Positions 27,018 to 40,055 of a DNA stretch of 62,034 nucleotides are shown here, piece after piece; positions within the stretch are counted from its first letter, which is position 1, and each line of letters opens with the position of its first letter. The stretch is from Caballeronia megalochromosomata (GTDB lineage: Bacteria; Pseudomonadota; Gammaproteobacteria; Burkholderiales; Burkholderiaceae): the NCBI GenBank assembly GCA_001580565.1, contig LRBF01000007.1, forward strand, positions 1-62,034, written 5' to 3'. The translations under genes were made by a program, and so were the position numbers. A model generated the notes under the pieces. The model ran no database searches. It saw only the letters and a program-made list of their open reading frames with translations, and had not been told where the DNA came from.

Positions 27018-28112
27018 TTATTCGATGAAGAGCGCCGCGATCGGACGGCGTCGCCAGAACTTGCGCAGATCGCCGCGCGTGACCGAGAGCGTGACCGAGC
27101 CGGTGTCGCCGCAGAGCGTGAGGCTCAGGCGGCCGAGCGAGCCGTCGGTGAGCGCCTGCAGCGCGGGGGCGAACCACGCGGCTTCGAGTTCCCTGAGCGA
27201 CGCGTTCCAGCGCGCCCAGTCCTGTTCGATGAACGGCGCGGAGAACGGATTCAGTTCGACGAGCGTCGTGCCTTGCGCGCCGTCTTTCGACAGCGATGCA
27301 AACGACTCGGGCGGCATCGACGGCTTCACGCCCGACGCGAGCGCGAGACCGCGCGTCGCGGCGGCGTCGGACATCACGTGTGCGAAAGGGCTCGCGACGG
27401 GCCGCAGCGCGCCTTGTCCGTGCAGCCAGATCGAATTGATCGCGGGAAGCCCACGCGATTCGCGTTCCAGGTTCAGCGGATGCTCGAACCACGCCATCTG
27501 CACTTCGTTCTGCAGCTTCATCCACGCGCGCGAGCGCTCGCCGGTGCGCGCTTCGTGCGGCAGCCAGATTTCGATGTTGCGGCCCGTCGCGCGCAGCGGC
27601 GATGCACCCGCGAGCGCGCCGAGCGCGTCGCCCGACACGTACCAGCGCAGCGGCGTCGGCGCCTGCAGCGTCACGCCGAGCTCTTCGATCACCGGCCGCG
27701 CGCGCTGGAGCAGCGCGCGCGCTTCTTCCGTATGCACGCCGAGCGTGTCGGGGTCGATCAGCACCAGATGATCGTGAGCGATGCGCACGTGAACCGGCTC
27801 GATGCAGGCCCAGGGCGTATCGCCGGGCGTGCCGCCGTCGGCGAGCAGCATGAAGGGCGCGAGCGGGGCGTCGTCGGCATAGCGTTGATCGGCGGGCGTG
27901 ACGGCGTTGAAACGCCGCGCGATCCAGCGTTCGTGCGGCAGCGTGCGCTGGAAGTCCTCGCCGATGACGCGTTCCTCGAGGGTCGCGCGGGCGAGCAGCT
28001 TGTCGAGCGCCGCGCTCTCCAGTCCGTGCAGGGCGATGGCGGCGTCCGCGGCCGAGGGCAGGGCGAACGGCAGCAGGAGATGGAGGTCTTGAACGGGCAT
28101 GATGCTCGGCAT
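27018..28112 (-). CDS. RpfE-like protein (cofactor-independent phosphoglycerate mutase-related)
   Basis: A 364-residue soluble protein of the RpfE/ phosphoglycerate-mutase-related family found next to recJ in Burkholderia and in the Xanthomonas rpf region. Its sequence has no complete metal-binding motif I can identify; the function is unknown. The start is uncertain: ATG 28112 or 28100, neither with a clear Shine-Dalgarno sequence. It is the first gene of the minus-strand unit with recJ and diverges from lolC. Confidence 0.7.
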   Translation of the reverse strand: MPSIMPVQDLHLLLPFALPSAADAAIALHGLESAALDKLLARATLEERVIGEDFQRTLPHERWIARRFNAVTPADQRYADDAPLAPFMLLADGGTPGDTPWACIEPVHVRIAHDHLVLIDPDTLGVHTEEARALLQRARPVIEELGVTLQAPTPLRWYVSGDALGALAGASPLRATGRNIEIWLPHEARTGERSRAWMKLQNEVQMAWFEHPLNLERESRGLPAINSIWLHGQGALRPVASPFAHVMSDAAATRGLALASGVKPSMPPESFASLSKDGAQGTTLVELNPFSAPFIEQDWARWNASLRELEAAWFAPALQALTDGSLGRLSLTLCGDTGSVTLSVTRGDLRKFWRRRPIAALFIE

Positions 28113-28381
28113 TGTAGGGCAAAGCGGGTGGGCCGATGACGCCCGGCATGCCGGTTTTGCCTCGCGATCGACGCCTGCTCGTGCGTCGCTTTCTCCATAT
28201 ATGGCAAACTTTCGCAAATTTCACGTTTGGTCGTGGTAAGCCGGCGCGCGTCGCCGCCGTCGCCATGCATCCGCGAAGACCTTCGCCGCGTATTCAACCG
28301 ATGCCGGCGACGCCGTGCAAGGAACCAGCCACCGCACCGCCGGGGCATTAACAACGCTGGAACAGCAGCAAAAGGAATCGC

Positions 28382-29635
28382 TTGAAACTTCCGTACGAAT
28401 GGCAGATCGGCTGGCGTTACACACGCGCCAGCAAACGCACCACAGGCAACGGCTTCATCTCCTTCATCGCGCTCGTGTCGATGGCGGGCATCGCGCTCGG
28501 CGTCGCCGCGCTGATCGTCGTGCTGTCGGTCATGAACGGCTTCCAGAAGGAAGTGCGCGACCGGATGCTGTCGGTGCTCGCGCACGTCGAAATCTTCTCG
28601 CCGACGGGCTCCATGCCCAACTGGCAACTGACCGCGCAGGAAGCGCGCCGCAATCCGGAAGTGATCGGCGCCGCGCCCTATGTCGAAGCGCAGGCGCTGC
28701 TCACGCGTCAGGGCGCGGTGAGCGGCGTCGCGTTGCGCGGCGTGGAGCCGTCGCTCGAGCCGGAAGTGTCGGACATCGGCAAGGACATGCGCGCGGGCAA
28801 GCTCACGGATCTGAAGCCGGGTGAATTCGGCATCGTGCTCGGCAAGGATCTCGCGTCCAATCTCGGCGTGATGGACGGCGACAAGATCACGCTCGTCGCG
28901 CCTGAAGGCACCATCACGCCGGCCGGGATGATGCCGCGGCTCAAGCAGTTCACCGTGGTAGGCGTCTTCGAGTCCGGCCACTATGAGTACGACTCGACGC
29001 TCGCGCTCATCGAAATCCACGACGCCCAGGCGCTCTTTCGCCTGCCCGCGCCGACCGGCGTGCGCCTGCGCCTGAAGGACATGCAGCGCGCGCCCGAAGT
29101 CGCGCGCCAGCTCGCGCGCACGCTCTCGGGCGATCTCTATATCCGCGACTGGACACAGCAGAACAAGACCTGGTTCTCCGCCGTGCAGATCGAAAAGCGC
29201 ATGATGTTCATCATCCTCACGTTGATCATCGCGGTGGCGGCGTTCAACCTCGTGTCCTCGCTCGTGATGACCGTCACCGACAAGCAGGCCGATATCGCCA
29301 TCCTGCGCACGCTCGGCGCGCAGCCCGGCTCGATCATGAAGATCTTCGTCGTGCAGGGCGTGACGATCGGCTTTATCGGCACGGCGCTCGGCGTGACCTT
29401 CGGCTGTCTCGTCGCGTGGAGCATTCCGTGGCTCGTGCCGATGATCGAACATCTCTTCAACGTCCAGTTTCTGCCGTCTTCGGTGTATTTCATCAGCGAG
29501 TTGCCGTCGGAGCTCGTGCCGGGGGATGTCGCGAAGATCGGCATTATCGCTTTCGCATTGTCGTCGCTCGCGACGCTCTATCCGAGCTGGCGCGGCGCGA
29601 AGGTTCGTCCGGCGGAGGCGCTGCGCTATGAGTGA
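28382..29635 (+). CDS. lolC: Lipoprotein-releasing ABC transporter permease LolC/LolE
   Basis: A 417-residue permease of the LolCDE lipoprotein-release complex, which extracts outer-membrane lipoproteins from the inner membrane for transfer to LolA. The structure is one N-terminal TM helix (about 25-48), a large periplasmic domain, and three C-terminal helices with the [18 protein letters not shown] coupling segment. A single LolC/E-type gene is present, so a homodimer or an unlinked partner is likely. The TTG start at 28382 is supported by AAAGGA five bases upstream. It overlaps lolD by 8 bp. Confidence 0.93.
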   Translation: MKLPYEWQIGWRYTRASKRTTGNGFISFIALVSMAGIALGVAALIVVLSVMNGFQKEVRDRMLSVLAHVEIFSPTGSMPNWQLTAQEARRNPEVIGAAPYVEAQALLTRQGAVSGVALRGVEPSLEPEVSDIGKDMRAGKLTDLKPGEFGIVLGKDLASNLGVMDGDKITLVAPEGTITPAGMMPRLKQFTVVGVFESGHYEYDSTLALIEIHDAQALFRLPAPTGVRLRLKDMQRAPEVARQLARTLSGDLYIRDWTQQNKTWFSAVQIEKRMMFIILTLIIAVAAFNLVSSLVMTVTDKQADIAILRTLGAQPGSIMKIFVVQGVTIGFIGTALGVTFGCLVAWSIPWLVPMIEHLFNVQFLPSSVYFISELPSELVPGDVAKIGIIAFALSSLATLYPSWRGAKVRPAEALRYE

Positions 29636-30341
29636 TCTGATTCCCGCCAGCAATCTCGTGTTGCAGGCTTCGGCCATTTCGAAGACCTTCGTGCAGGGCG
29701 GCTTCAACGTGCCGGTGCTCAACAACGCGCAACTCGACGTGATGAAGGGCGAGAAACTCGCGATCGTCGGTGCGTCGGGCTCCGGCAAGAGCACGCTCCT
29801 GCATGTGCTCGGCGGCCTGGACGAGCCGAGCGCGGGCAAGGTGTCGCTGCTCGGCAAGCCGTTCACCGAGCTGAAGGAAAAGGAACGCAACGAGTTGCGC
29901 AACCGCGCGCTCGGCTTCGTGTATCAGTTCCATCATCTGCTGCCCGAATTCACGGCGCTCGATAATGTCGCGATGCCCTTGCGCATTCGCCGCATGTCCG
30001 AAGACGACGCGCGCCGGCAGGCGCAGGAGATGCTGGAACGCGTGGGCATCGGGCATCGCGCGAAGCATCGGCCGGGCGAGCTGTCGGGCGGCGAGCGTCA
30101 ACGCGTGGCGATCGCGCGCGCGCTCGTCACGCGGCCCGCGTGCGTGCTCGCCGACGAACCCACTGGCAATCTCGACGGCGGCACGGCCGACACCGTCTTC
30201 AACCTGATGCTGGAGCTGTCGCAGACGCTCGAAACGAGCTTCGTGATCGTCACGCACGATCCCGATCTCGCCGCGCGCTGCGACCGCATCATGCGCCTGC
30301 GCGACGGCGTGCTGCACGAAGAGCCGCCCGTGCCGGTGTAA
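29628..30341 (+). CDS. lolD: Lipoprotein-releasing ABC transporter ATPase LolD
   Basis: A 237-residue ATPase that powers the Lol complex. Walker [10 protein letters not shown] is at residues 48-56, the signature LSGGERQRV near 146-154 and Walker [12 protein letters not shown] near 166-176; a His in the H-loop follows in VTHDPDL. The ATG at 29628 overlaps the lolC stop. Adjacent to lolC and followed by tatD 24 bp later. Confidence 0.96.
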   Translation: MSDLIPASNLVLQASAISKTFVQGGFNVPVLNNAQLDVMKGEKLAIVGASGSGKSTLLHVLGGLDEPSAGKVSLLGKPFTELKEKERNELRNRALGFVYQFHHLLPEFTALDNVAMPLRIRRMSEDDARRQAQEMLERVGIGHRAKHRPGELSGGERQRVAIARALVTRPACVLADEPTGNLDGGTADTVFNLMLELSQTLETSFVIVTHDPDLAARCDRIMRLRDGVLHEEPPVPV

Positions 30342-30365
30342 CGCGTTCTCGGCGCGGGAGGCGTC

Positions 30366-31154
30366 ATGTGGATCGATACACACTGTCATCTCGATGCCGG
30401 AGAGTTCGATGCCGACCGTGATGCCGTCGCCGGCGCGGCGCGCGATGCGGGCGTGACGCGCATCGTGATTCCGGGCGTCGAGCGCGGCAATATCGCCACG
30501 GTGCGCGCGCTCGCGCATCGCATCCCGGGCGGCGCGTATGCGCTCGGCATTCATCCGCTTTTCACGCCGGGCGCGCAGGAAGACGATCTGCGCGTGTTGC
30601 GCGAGGAGATCGAAGCGAGCCTCGACGATCCGCTGTTCGTCGGCATCGGCGAAATCGGGCTCGATTATTTCGTACCGACACTCGACGATGCGCGCCAGCA
30701 GTTCTTCTACAACGAACAGCTGAAGCTCGCGCGCGCGTTCGATCTGCCGGTCATCTGCCACGTGCGCAAGTCGCAGGACAAGGTGCTGAAAGGCTTGCGC
30801 GTGCACGACATTCACTGCGGCATCGCGCACGCGTTCAACGGCAGTTTCCAGCAGGCCGAAGCGTTCATCGCGCAGGGCATGCGTCTCGGCTTCGGCGGTA
30901 ACGTCACGTTCGAACGCGCGCTGCAGATTCGCCGCCTGGCGAGCGAACTGCCGCTCGACGCGATCGTGCTCGAAACCGACGCGCCCGACATCGCGCCTTC
31001 GTGGCGCTACAAGCAGCGCAACACGCCGGACCAGGTCGCGCGCATCGCGCAGGTGCTCGCGCAATTGCGCGGCATCGACGAAAGCGCGCTTGCCATAGGC
31101 ACAACGGCTAACGCTCACGCCGCGCTCCCACGGCTCGCTTCCGTCTCTTCATAA
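30366..31154 (+). CDS. tatD: TatD family metal-dependent DNase
   Basis: A 262-residue TIM-barrel hydrolase with the TatD metal ligands: HCH at the N terminus (His6, His8), a glutamate in GIGEIGLDY, a His in VICHVRKS and the aspartate in LETDAPDIAP. Family members are 3'-5' exonucleases in DNA repair. It sits between lolD and comEC, a common betaproteobacterial order. Confidence 0.93.
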   Translation: MWIDTHCHLDAGEFDADRDAVAGAARDAGVTRIVIPGVERGNIATVRALAHRIPGGAYALGIHPLFTPGAQEDDLRVLREEIEASLDDPLFVGIGEIGLDYFVPTLDDARQQFFYNEQLKLARAFDLPVICHVRKSQDKVLKGLRVHDIHCGIAHAFNGSFQQAEAFIAQGMRLGFGGNVTFERALQIRRLASELPLDAIVLETDAPDIAPSWRYKQRNTPDQVARIAQVLAQLRGIDESALAIGTTANAHAALPRLASVSS

Positions 31155-31218
31155 TCGTTTCGATCGACGTGCGTCTCTGCGAGCGTGCGTCTGCGGCAAC
31201 GAAAACGAAGAGGGCGAA

Positions 31219-33702
31219 GTGCGGGCGATTCTGCTGGGATTTGCGTTGGGCGTCTGGGGGTTGCAGCAGCAGGCTCGCTTGCCGGATGTCATCGTGTGGT
31301 TGGCATGCTGCGCGGCGTTCGCCGTTGCGATCTCGCTCGGCGCGATGAAGCCGCGCGTGCGCATCGCGAGCTTCGCGATGGCCGCTTGCGCGCTCGGCTT
31401 CGCGTATGCGGCGATACGCGCCGAAATCCGGCTGCGCGAGCAATTGCCTGCCGCATACGAGCAGCGCGACATCGCGCTGACGGGCTTCGTGCGCGGGCTC
31501 CCCGAGCAACAGGCGGACGGCACGCGCTTCGTCTTCGAAGTCGAAGCGAACGGCGCGGGTCTGCATGACTTTCCGCGCATCGTGCGATTGGTCTGGATGT
31601 CGCCGGATGGCGCGACACTCCGGGCCGGTGAGCGATGGAGGCTGAGCGCGCGTCTGAAGCGCGCGCACGCTAACGCGAACTTCGGTCTGCGCGATGCCGA
31701 AGCGTCCTTGCTCGAACGCGGGATTCGCGCGACGGGCTCTGTATCGGCTGCGCGCGCGCCGCTGCGCCTCAGTCCCGACGCGAGCGGTCCGCGTCTGACG
31801 ATCGACCGTCTGCGTGCTCGCGCGCGCGAACGCATCGAAAGCGTGCTCGGGGGCGCGCCGCATCGCGGGATCATCGTCGCGCTCGCGGTGGGCGCGCAGG
31901 ACGCGGTCAGCGATGCCGACTGGACCGTCATGCGCGCGACCGGCACGAGCCATCTCGTCGCGATATCGGGATTGCACATCGGCTTCGTCGCGGGGCTCGC
32001 GGCGCTGGTTGTCGGCTTCGTGTGGAAGCGCGTGAGCGTGCGAGGCGTGCCCGCGCCATTGATCGCGGCCGCGCCCAAAGTGGCGGCGGTTGGTGCGGCC
32101 GTGTTCGCCGCCGCCTATGCCGCGCTCGCCGGATTCAACGTGCCCGCGCAGCGCACGCTCTGGATGCTGCTGATCTTCGCCGTCGCGTTTCTCTACGGAC
32201 GGCGGCCCGCGTCGTCGCTCGTGCTGTCGTGGGCGCTCGCGTTCGTGCTGATCGCCGATCCGTGGGCGGTGACATCGCCGGGATTCTGGCTGTCGTTCTG
32301 CGCCGTGGCGGCAATTGCCCATGCGATCGCGGCGGCAGGCCGATTCGAGTCGCGCGCGCAGGCAGACGATCACGACGACATCGATCAGTGGGATCGCGTC
32401 GATCCAAGCGAGGTCGGGCGGCGGCCGGAACCCCCGACGCGGCGCGGAGCGCTTGCCGCCGTCATGCGGCTTGGCGGCCGCGCGCGGCGGCACGTCACAT
32501 CGAGCGTGCGCGTGCAGTACGCGGTGACGATCGCGCTCGCGCCGCTCACGGTCTACTGGTTCTCGCAGATTCCCTTGCTCGGCCCGCTCGCGAACGCATT
32601 CGCGATACCGTGGATCAGCGTGCTCGTGACGCCCGCGACGCTTGCGGGCCTCCTGCTTCCCGCGCCGCTCGATGCGCCCATGTTGCACGCCGCGCATGCC
32701 GCGCTCTCGGTGCTCTGCGATGGCCTCGCGCGCCTCGCCGTCGCGGTGCCATCGCCGATCTGGGTCTTGCCGCGGCCGGATGCGTTCGCTCTCGCGGCAT
32801 CGGGTATCGGCGTTGCCTGGGCGCTCGCGCCGCGCGGTTGGCCGTTGCGCTTCGCCGCGCCATTGACATGGCTGCCGCTGCTCACTCCCGCGATGCATCC
32901 CGCGCCCGAAGGTGCGTTTCGCGTGACGGCGCTCGATATCGGGCAAGGCTCGGCGCTCGTCTTGGAGACGGCGCGCCATACCTTGCTCTTCGACGCCGGA
33001 CCCGGTCCCGAATCGACCCACGCGGGCGAGCGCATCGTCGCGCCTTATCTGCAGGCCGCGGGCGTTCGCGCGCTCGATGCGCTCGTCATCAGCCATTCCG
33101 ATTCGGATCACGCGGGCGGCGCGCCCGCTGTACTGCAGTCGATCGGCGTACACCAACTGCTTGCGTCGCTGCCCGCGAAGGACGCGCTGTGGCAGAACGC
33201 GCGCGCACGCGGCGCGCAAACGCTGCGCTGCGCGGCGGGGCAGCGCTGGACCTGGGACGGCGTCGAATTTCGCGTGCTGTGGCCCGAGCCGGGACCGCTC
33301 GCGGGAACGCCGAACCATCAGTCGTGCGTGCTGAAGGTGACGAGCGCGGCGGGGCGGGCCGCGCTGTTCGCAGCCGATATCGAAGCGGACGTCGAACGCG
33401 CGCTGATCGCCCGCGAGCGCGACGCCCTGCGCGCCGACGTGCTGATCGCGCCGCATCACGGCAGCCGCACCTCGTCGACCGAGCCTTTCCTCGATTCTGT
33501 CGGGCCGTTCGTGGCGATATTTCAGGTAGGCTATCGCAACCGCTTTCACCATCCGCATCCGACCGTCTTCGCGCGTTACCAGATGCGCGATATCGTGCTT
33601 TCGCGCAGTGACGAAGACGGCGCGGCACGCAGCGAAATCGGTTCGCAGATCACGTTCGAGCGTTACCGGCAAAGCCACGCGCGCTACTGGATGGCGCGCT
33701 AA
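31219..33702 (+). CDS. comEC: ComEC/Rec2 family DNA internalisation protein
   Basis: An 827-residue inner-membrane channel protein for DNA uptake. It has N-terminal TM helices, an OB-like DUF4131 domain, a central competence domain with multiple TM segments, and a C-terminal metallo-beta-lactamase domain with HSDSDHAGG and HHGS motifs. A hydrophilic insert of about 50 residues (around residues 375-425) interrupts the competence helices. A GTG start at 31219 is used because the hydrophobic N terminus begins there. Natural competence is not shown; the gene is widespread in this family. Confidence 0.93.
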   Translation: MRAILLGFALGVWGLQQQARLPDVIVWLACCAAFAVAISLGAMKPRVRIASFAMAACALGFAYAAIRAEIRLREQLPAAYEQRDIALTGFVRGLPEQQADGTRFVFEVEANGAGLHDFPRIVRLVWMSPDGATLRAGERWRLSARLKRAHANANFGLRDAEASLLERGIRATGSVSAARAPLRLSPDASGPRLTIDRLRARARERIESVLGGAPHRGIIVALAVGAQDAVSDADWTVMRATGTSHLVAISGLHIGFVAGLAALVVGFVWKRVSVRGVPAPLIAAAPKVAAVGAAVFAAAYAALAGFNVPAQRTLWMLLIFAVAFLYGRRPASSLVLSWALAFVLIADPWAVTSPGFWLSFCAVAAIAHAIAAAGRFESRAQADDHDDIDQWDRVDPSEVGRRPEPPTRRGALAAVMRLGGRARRHVTSSVRVQYAVTIALAPLTVYWFSQIPLLGPLANAFAIPWISVLVTPATLAGLLLPAPLDAPMLHAAHAALSVLCDGLARLAVAVPSPIWVLPRPDAFALAASGIGVAWALAPRGWPLRFAAPLTWLPLLTPAMHPAPEGAFRVTALDIGQGSALVLETARHTLLFDAGPGPESTHAGERIVAPYLQAAGVRALDALVISHSDSDHAGGAPAVLQSIGVHQLLASLPAKDALWQNARARGAQTLRCAAGQRWTWDGVEFRVLWPEPGPLAGTPNHQSCVLKVTSAAGRAALFAADIEADVERALIARERDALRADVLIAPHHGSRTSSTEPFLDSVGPFVAIFQVGYRNRFHHPHPTVFARYQMRDIVLSRSDEDGAARSEIGSQITFERYRQSHARYWMAR

Positions 33703-33717
33703 AAAATAGAGACACGC

Positions 33718-34539
33718 TTGAAAGACATCATCCATTTCTCGCACGCGAACGGGTTTCCGGCGTCGGTTTATCGCACGATTTTCGCGGAGCTGTCGGACGA
33801 TTACGAGGTTCGCAGCATCGAGCGCATCGGTCATGATGCGCGCTTTCCGGTGACGCGCGACTGGCCGTATCTCGTCGATCAGCTCATCGACGACATGAGC
33901 CGTTATCGGCAGGAAGCGGACGACGAAGCGCCGAAGGTGTGGCTCGTCGGACATTCGCTCGGCGGCTATCTGTCGCTGATGGCGGCGCTCAAGCGCCCGC
34001 AATGGGTGAAAGGCGTCGTGATGCTGGATTCGCCGGTGATCGCGGGCTGGCGGAGCAGCCTGTTGCGCGTCACGCAATGGACCGGACTGGACGAACGGCT
34101 TTCGCCCGCCGCCGCAACCAGAAAGCGCCGCACGCAGTGGGCGAGCCGCGACGAGGCATGGCGGCATTTTCTGTCGAAGCCCGCATTTGCGCGCTGGGAC
34201 GAGCGCATGCTGTCCGACTACATCGATTTCGGCATTCCGCAGGTGCATGCGAACGGGGCGCGCGGGCTCGCGTTCGATCGTCATATCGAATATCTGATCT
34301 ATCGCACGCTGCCGCACACGCTCGGCGCGCGGCTCGCGCGCGGCGTGCCGGTGCCGGTCGGTTTCATCGCGGGGACGCACTCGCGCGAAGTGCGCCAGGT
34401 CGGACTCGCCATGACGCGGCGCATCGCCGGCGCGCAGGTCGAATGGATGGAGGGCAGCCATCTGTTCCCGATGGAGCGCCCGATCGACACGGCGCGCGCA
34501 GTGCAGCGCCTGCTTAAGGCGATGCAGGCTTCGCGCTGA
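33718..34539 (+). CDS. Alpha/beta hydrolase
   Basis: A 273-residue hydrolase with the nucleophile elbow GHSLGG (Ser80), a likely acid later and a histidine in EGSHLFPME near the C terminus. The substrate is unknown. A TTG at 33718 is the only plausible start that retains the first beta strand (FSHANGFPASVYRT). The stop of comEC is 15 bp upstream, so it may be translationally dependent on it. Confidence 0.85.
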   Translation: MKDIIHFSHANGFPASVYRTIFAELSDDYEVRSIERIGHDARFPVTRDWPYLVDQLIDDMSRYRQEADDEAPKVWLVGHSLGGYLSLMAALKRPQWVKGVVMLDSPVIAGWRSSLLRVTQWTGLDERLSPAAATRKRRTQWASRDEAWRHFLSKPAFARWDERMLSDYIDFGIPQVHANGARGLAFDRHIEYLIYRTLPHTLGARLARGVPVPVGFIAGTHSREVRQVGLAMTRRIAGAQVEWMEGSHLFPMERPIDTARAVQRLLKAMQASR

Positions 34540-34612
34540 GGACACGCTCAAAAGGGTACGAGCACGCGCGCGGGACTTGACGAATGCCCAGCGACACGTT
34601 CCGCAAAAATGA

Positions 34613-37257
<2,645 letters not shown>

Positions 37258-37319
37258 GCATCGGCAGAAAAGGGCAGTGCGGCGCGGGCGTCGTCATCGG
37301 CGCCCGCGTCACGAAAATA

Positions 37320-37335
37320 GATCACTGAAGTGATC
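37320..37335. promoter_or_regulatory. Perfect dyad, possible operator
   Basis: GATCACTGAAGTGATC is two 7-bp arms with a 2-bp centre. It lies nine bases upstream of a GGAGGAG ribosome-binding sequence. The binding protein is unknown; it could equally form a short RNA hairpin. Confidence 0.45.
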
Positions 37336-37356
37336 AGGGCAACGGAGGAGCGTGCG

Positions 37357-37473
37357 ATGCATCAGGGCGATACCCGCACCCGCGCCGATCAGCGGGACCC
37401 GCGCCCGCTCCCCACGAAAGCGATGCGGATCGAATCGCGATCCCCAAACGACCGCTCGTTGCGCCGGAGCTGA
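37357..37473 (+). CDS. Possible 38-residue basic small protein
   Basis: A short frame preceded by GGAGGAG at 37344-37350, six bases before the ATG, stronger than the ribosome-binding site of most genes in the window. The peptide contains nine arginines and one lysine against five acidic residues, so it is basic. It begins MHQGDTRTRADQ and ends NDRSLRRS. No family is recognised. A longer overlapping frame from GTG 37352 has no better signal. It could be an unannotated small protein or the leader of eno. Confidence 0.45.
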   Translation: MHQGDTRTRADQRDPRPLPTKAMRIESRSPNDRSLRRS

Positions 37474-37570
37474 ACCCGGCGGTCATCGAAAGGGTCTGAG
37501 CGAAGCAGTGAAGCGCGTGTGCCGCGTGTATCGAAGTGTAAAAACAGGCGGCGCGCTTCGTTGTGACTGA

Positions 37571-38884
<1,314 letters not shown>

Positions 38885-38998
38885 AGGTTTTGCCGCTTTG
38901 GTCGATAAGGACGCTTAGTCGTCTTTGATGCGTCATCTTTTGAAGCCCGCCGCCCACGGCATGTTTGCCGCCGGGCGGCGCTTATTTCGGCTACGTGA

Positions 38999-39466
38999 AT
39001 GCGGCTCGTAACTGTCGTTCTGATTCTGTTGCTGGTGCTGATCCAATACCCGCTCTGGTGGGGCCACGGCGGCTGGCTGCGCGTGCATGAATTGCAGCAG
39101 CAGCTCGCGCAGCAGACGGAGAAGAACACGAACCTGAGATTGCGCAACGAGCGCGTTCAGGGCGAAGTGCAGGACCTGCAAAGCGGCACCGCCGCCGTGG
39201 AAGAGCGCGCGCGCTACGAGATGGGCATGGTGAAGGACAGCGAGGTGTTCGTCCAGTTCGTCGCGCCCAATTCGAACGCGCCCGTCAATTCCGCGAACGT
39301 GCCGGGTATGAACGGCTCGACACGCGGTCAGGTGTCGGCGGCGCCGCTGCGCGTGGTGCCGAATCCGGTGTCGCGCTCCAAGCAGGAATTGCGCGATCTG
39401 GACAAGAAGGCGCAGAAGGACAAAGCGGCCGAAGCGAAAAAGAAGCAGGCGGCCGCGGCGCAGTAG
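38999..39466 (+). CDS. ftsB: Cell division protein FtsB
   Basis: A 155-residue bitopic division protein. A short cytoplasmic end and TM helix (about residues 3-19, then WWGHGG) precede a periplasmic coiled coil ([30 protein letters not shown], about 32-62) and the [12 protein letters not shown] motif typical of DivIC/FtsB. Partners are FtsL and FtsQ. The C-terminal about 60 residues, rich in Lys and Ala, extend well beyond the about 100-residue E. coli protein. Confidence 0.9.
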   Translation: MRLVTVVLILLLVLIQYPLWWGHGGWLRVHELQQQLAQQTEKNTNLRLRNERVQGEVQDLQSGTAAVEERARYEMGMVKDSEVFVQFVAPNSNAPVNSANVPGMNGSTRGQVSAAPLRVVPNPVSRSKQELRDLDKKAQKDKAAEAKKKQAAAAQ

Positions 39467-39492
39467 CGGGCGGCTTGCCTGTCGGAGCAAAA

Positions 39493-39523
39493 AAAACGGC
39501 GCGGTCATTGACCGCGCCGTTTT
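39493..39523. terminator. Bidirectional terminator between ftsB and the lipoprotein gene
   Basis: A 14-bp perfect stem (AAAACGGCGCGGTC/GACCGCGCCGTTTT) with a 3-nt loop has A and T runs on both sides, serving the convergent genes. Confidence 0.85.
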
Positions 39524-39552
39524 GCTTTTCGGCGACCACGTTGCCGGTTCGA

Positions 39553-39903
39553 TCACCACGCGGTGCCGAAGCCGACGCCCGTGCCCCAGTACGGCCCGCC
39601 CCAGCCGCCGCTCGAATAGCCGCCGTAGACCGAGACCGGCGCGGGCGCATAGAACTGCGACATCGTCTTCGCCGCGTTGCCCGCGGCGGCGGCTTGCTGC
39701 GACTCGTTCAGCGCCTGCTTGTCGATGGCGTTGTAGCGTTCCATCTGCTGCTGCGACGTCAGCGTCTGCTGCGGCGCGGGCGGCGTGTCGGGCAGGCGGC
39801 TGTAGATCGGCGAGGGGCCGGGCGGGTCCATCATGCAGCCGGCGAGGAGCACGACGCCGGCCGCGCACGGCAGCCATTTCCAGTTGAGCGATACGGTTTT
39901 CAT
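39553..39903 (-). CDS. Small hypothetical lipoprotein
   Basis: A 116-residue protein with a signal peptide and lipobox LLAGC (Cys23), a Pro-rich stretch, a Gln-rich segment and a Gly/Tyr-rich C terminus (YGGYSSGGWGGPYWG). No family is recognised. The start at 39903 follows GGAGG. The downstream end meets the ftsB terminator. Confidence 0.75.
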   Translation of the reverse strand: MKTVSLNWKWLPCAAGVVLLAGCMMDPPGPSPIYSRLPDTPPAPQQTLTSQQQMERYNAIDKQALNESQQAAAAGNAAKTMSQFYAPAPVSVYGGYSSGGWGGPYWGTGVGFGTAW

Positions 39904-40055
39904 TGGCGACCTCCAGCGGGCCGGACATCTGTACAGGAGTCCAATCATAGCGTGCGGACTCTGTCTTGAATCTTAGGCCACAAGCGGCGCGCCGTGCCTC
40001 GAAAGCGCCCGGCGCATGCGGCACAAGCTCCGCTGGACAAGGCTTTCGCGGCGTT

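Noticed and set aside
28143..28204. Short palindromes (CCGGCATGCCGG and CCATATATGG) in the rpfE-lolC gap
   Set aside because: Common short palindromes in this DNA; nothing ties them to a regulator.
37352..37570. 72-residue frame from GTG in the kdsA-eno gap
   Set aside because: The strong ribosome-binding site fits the ATG at 37357 in another frame; the longer frame has no family resemblance.
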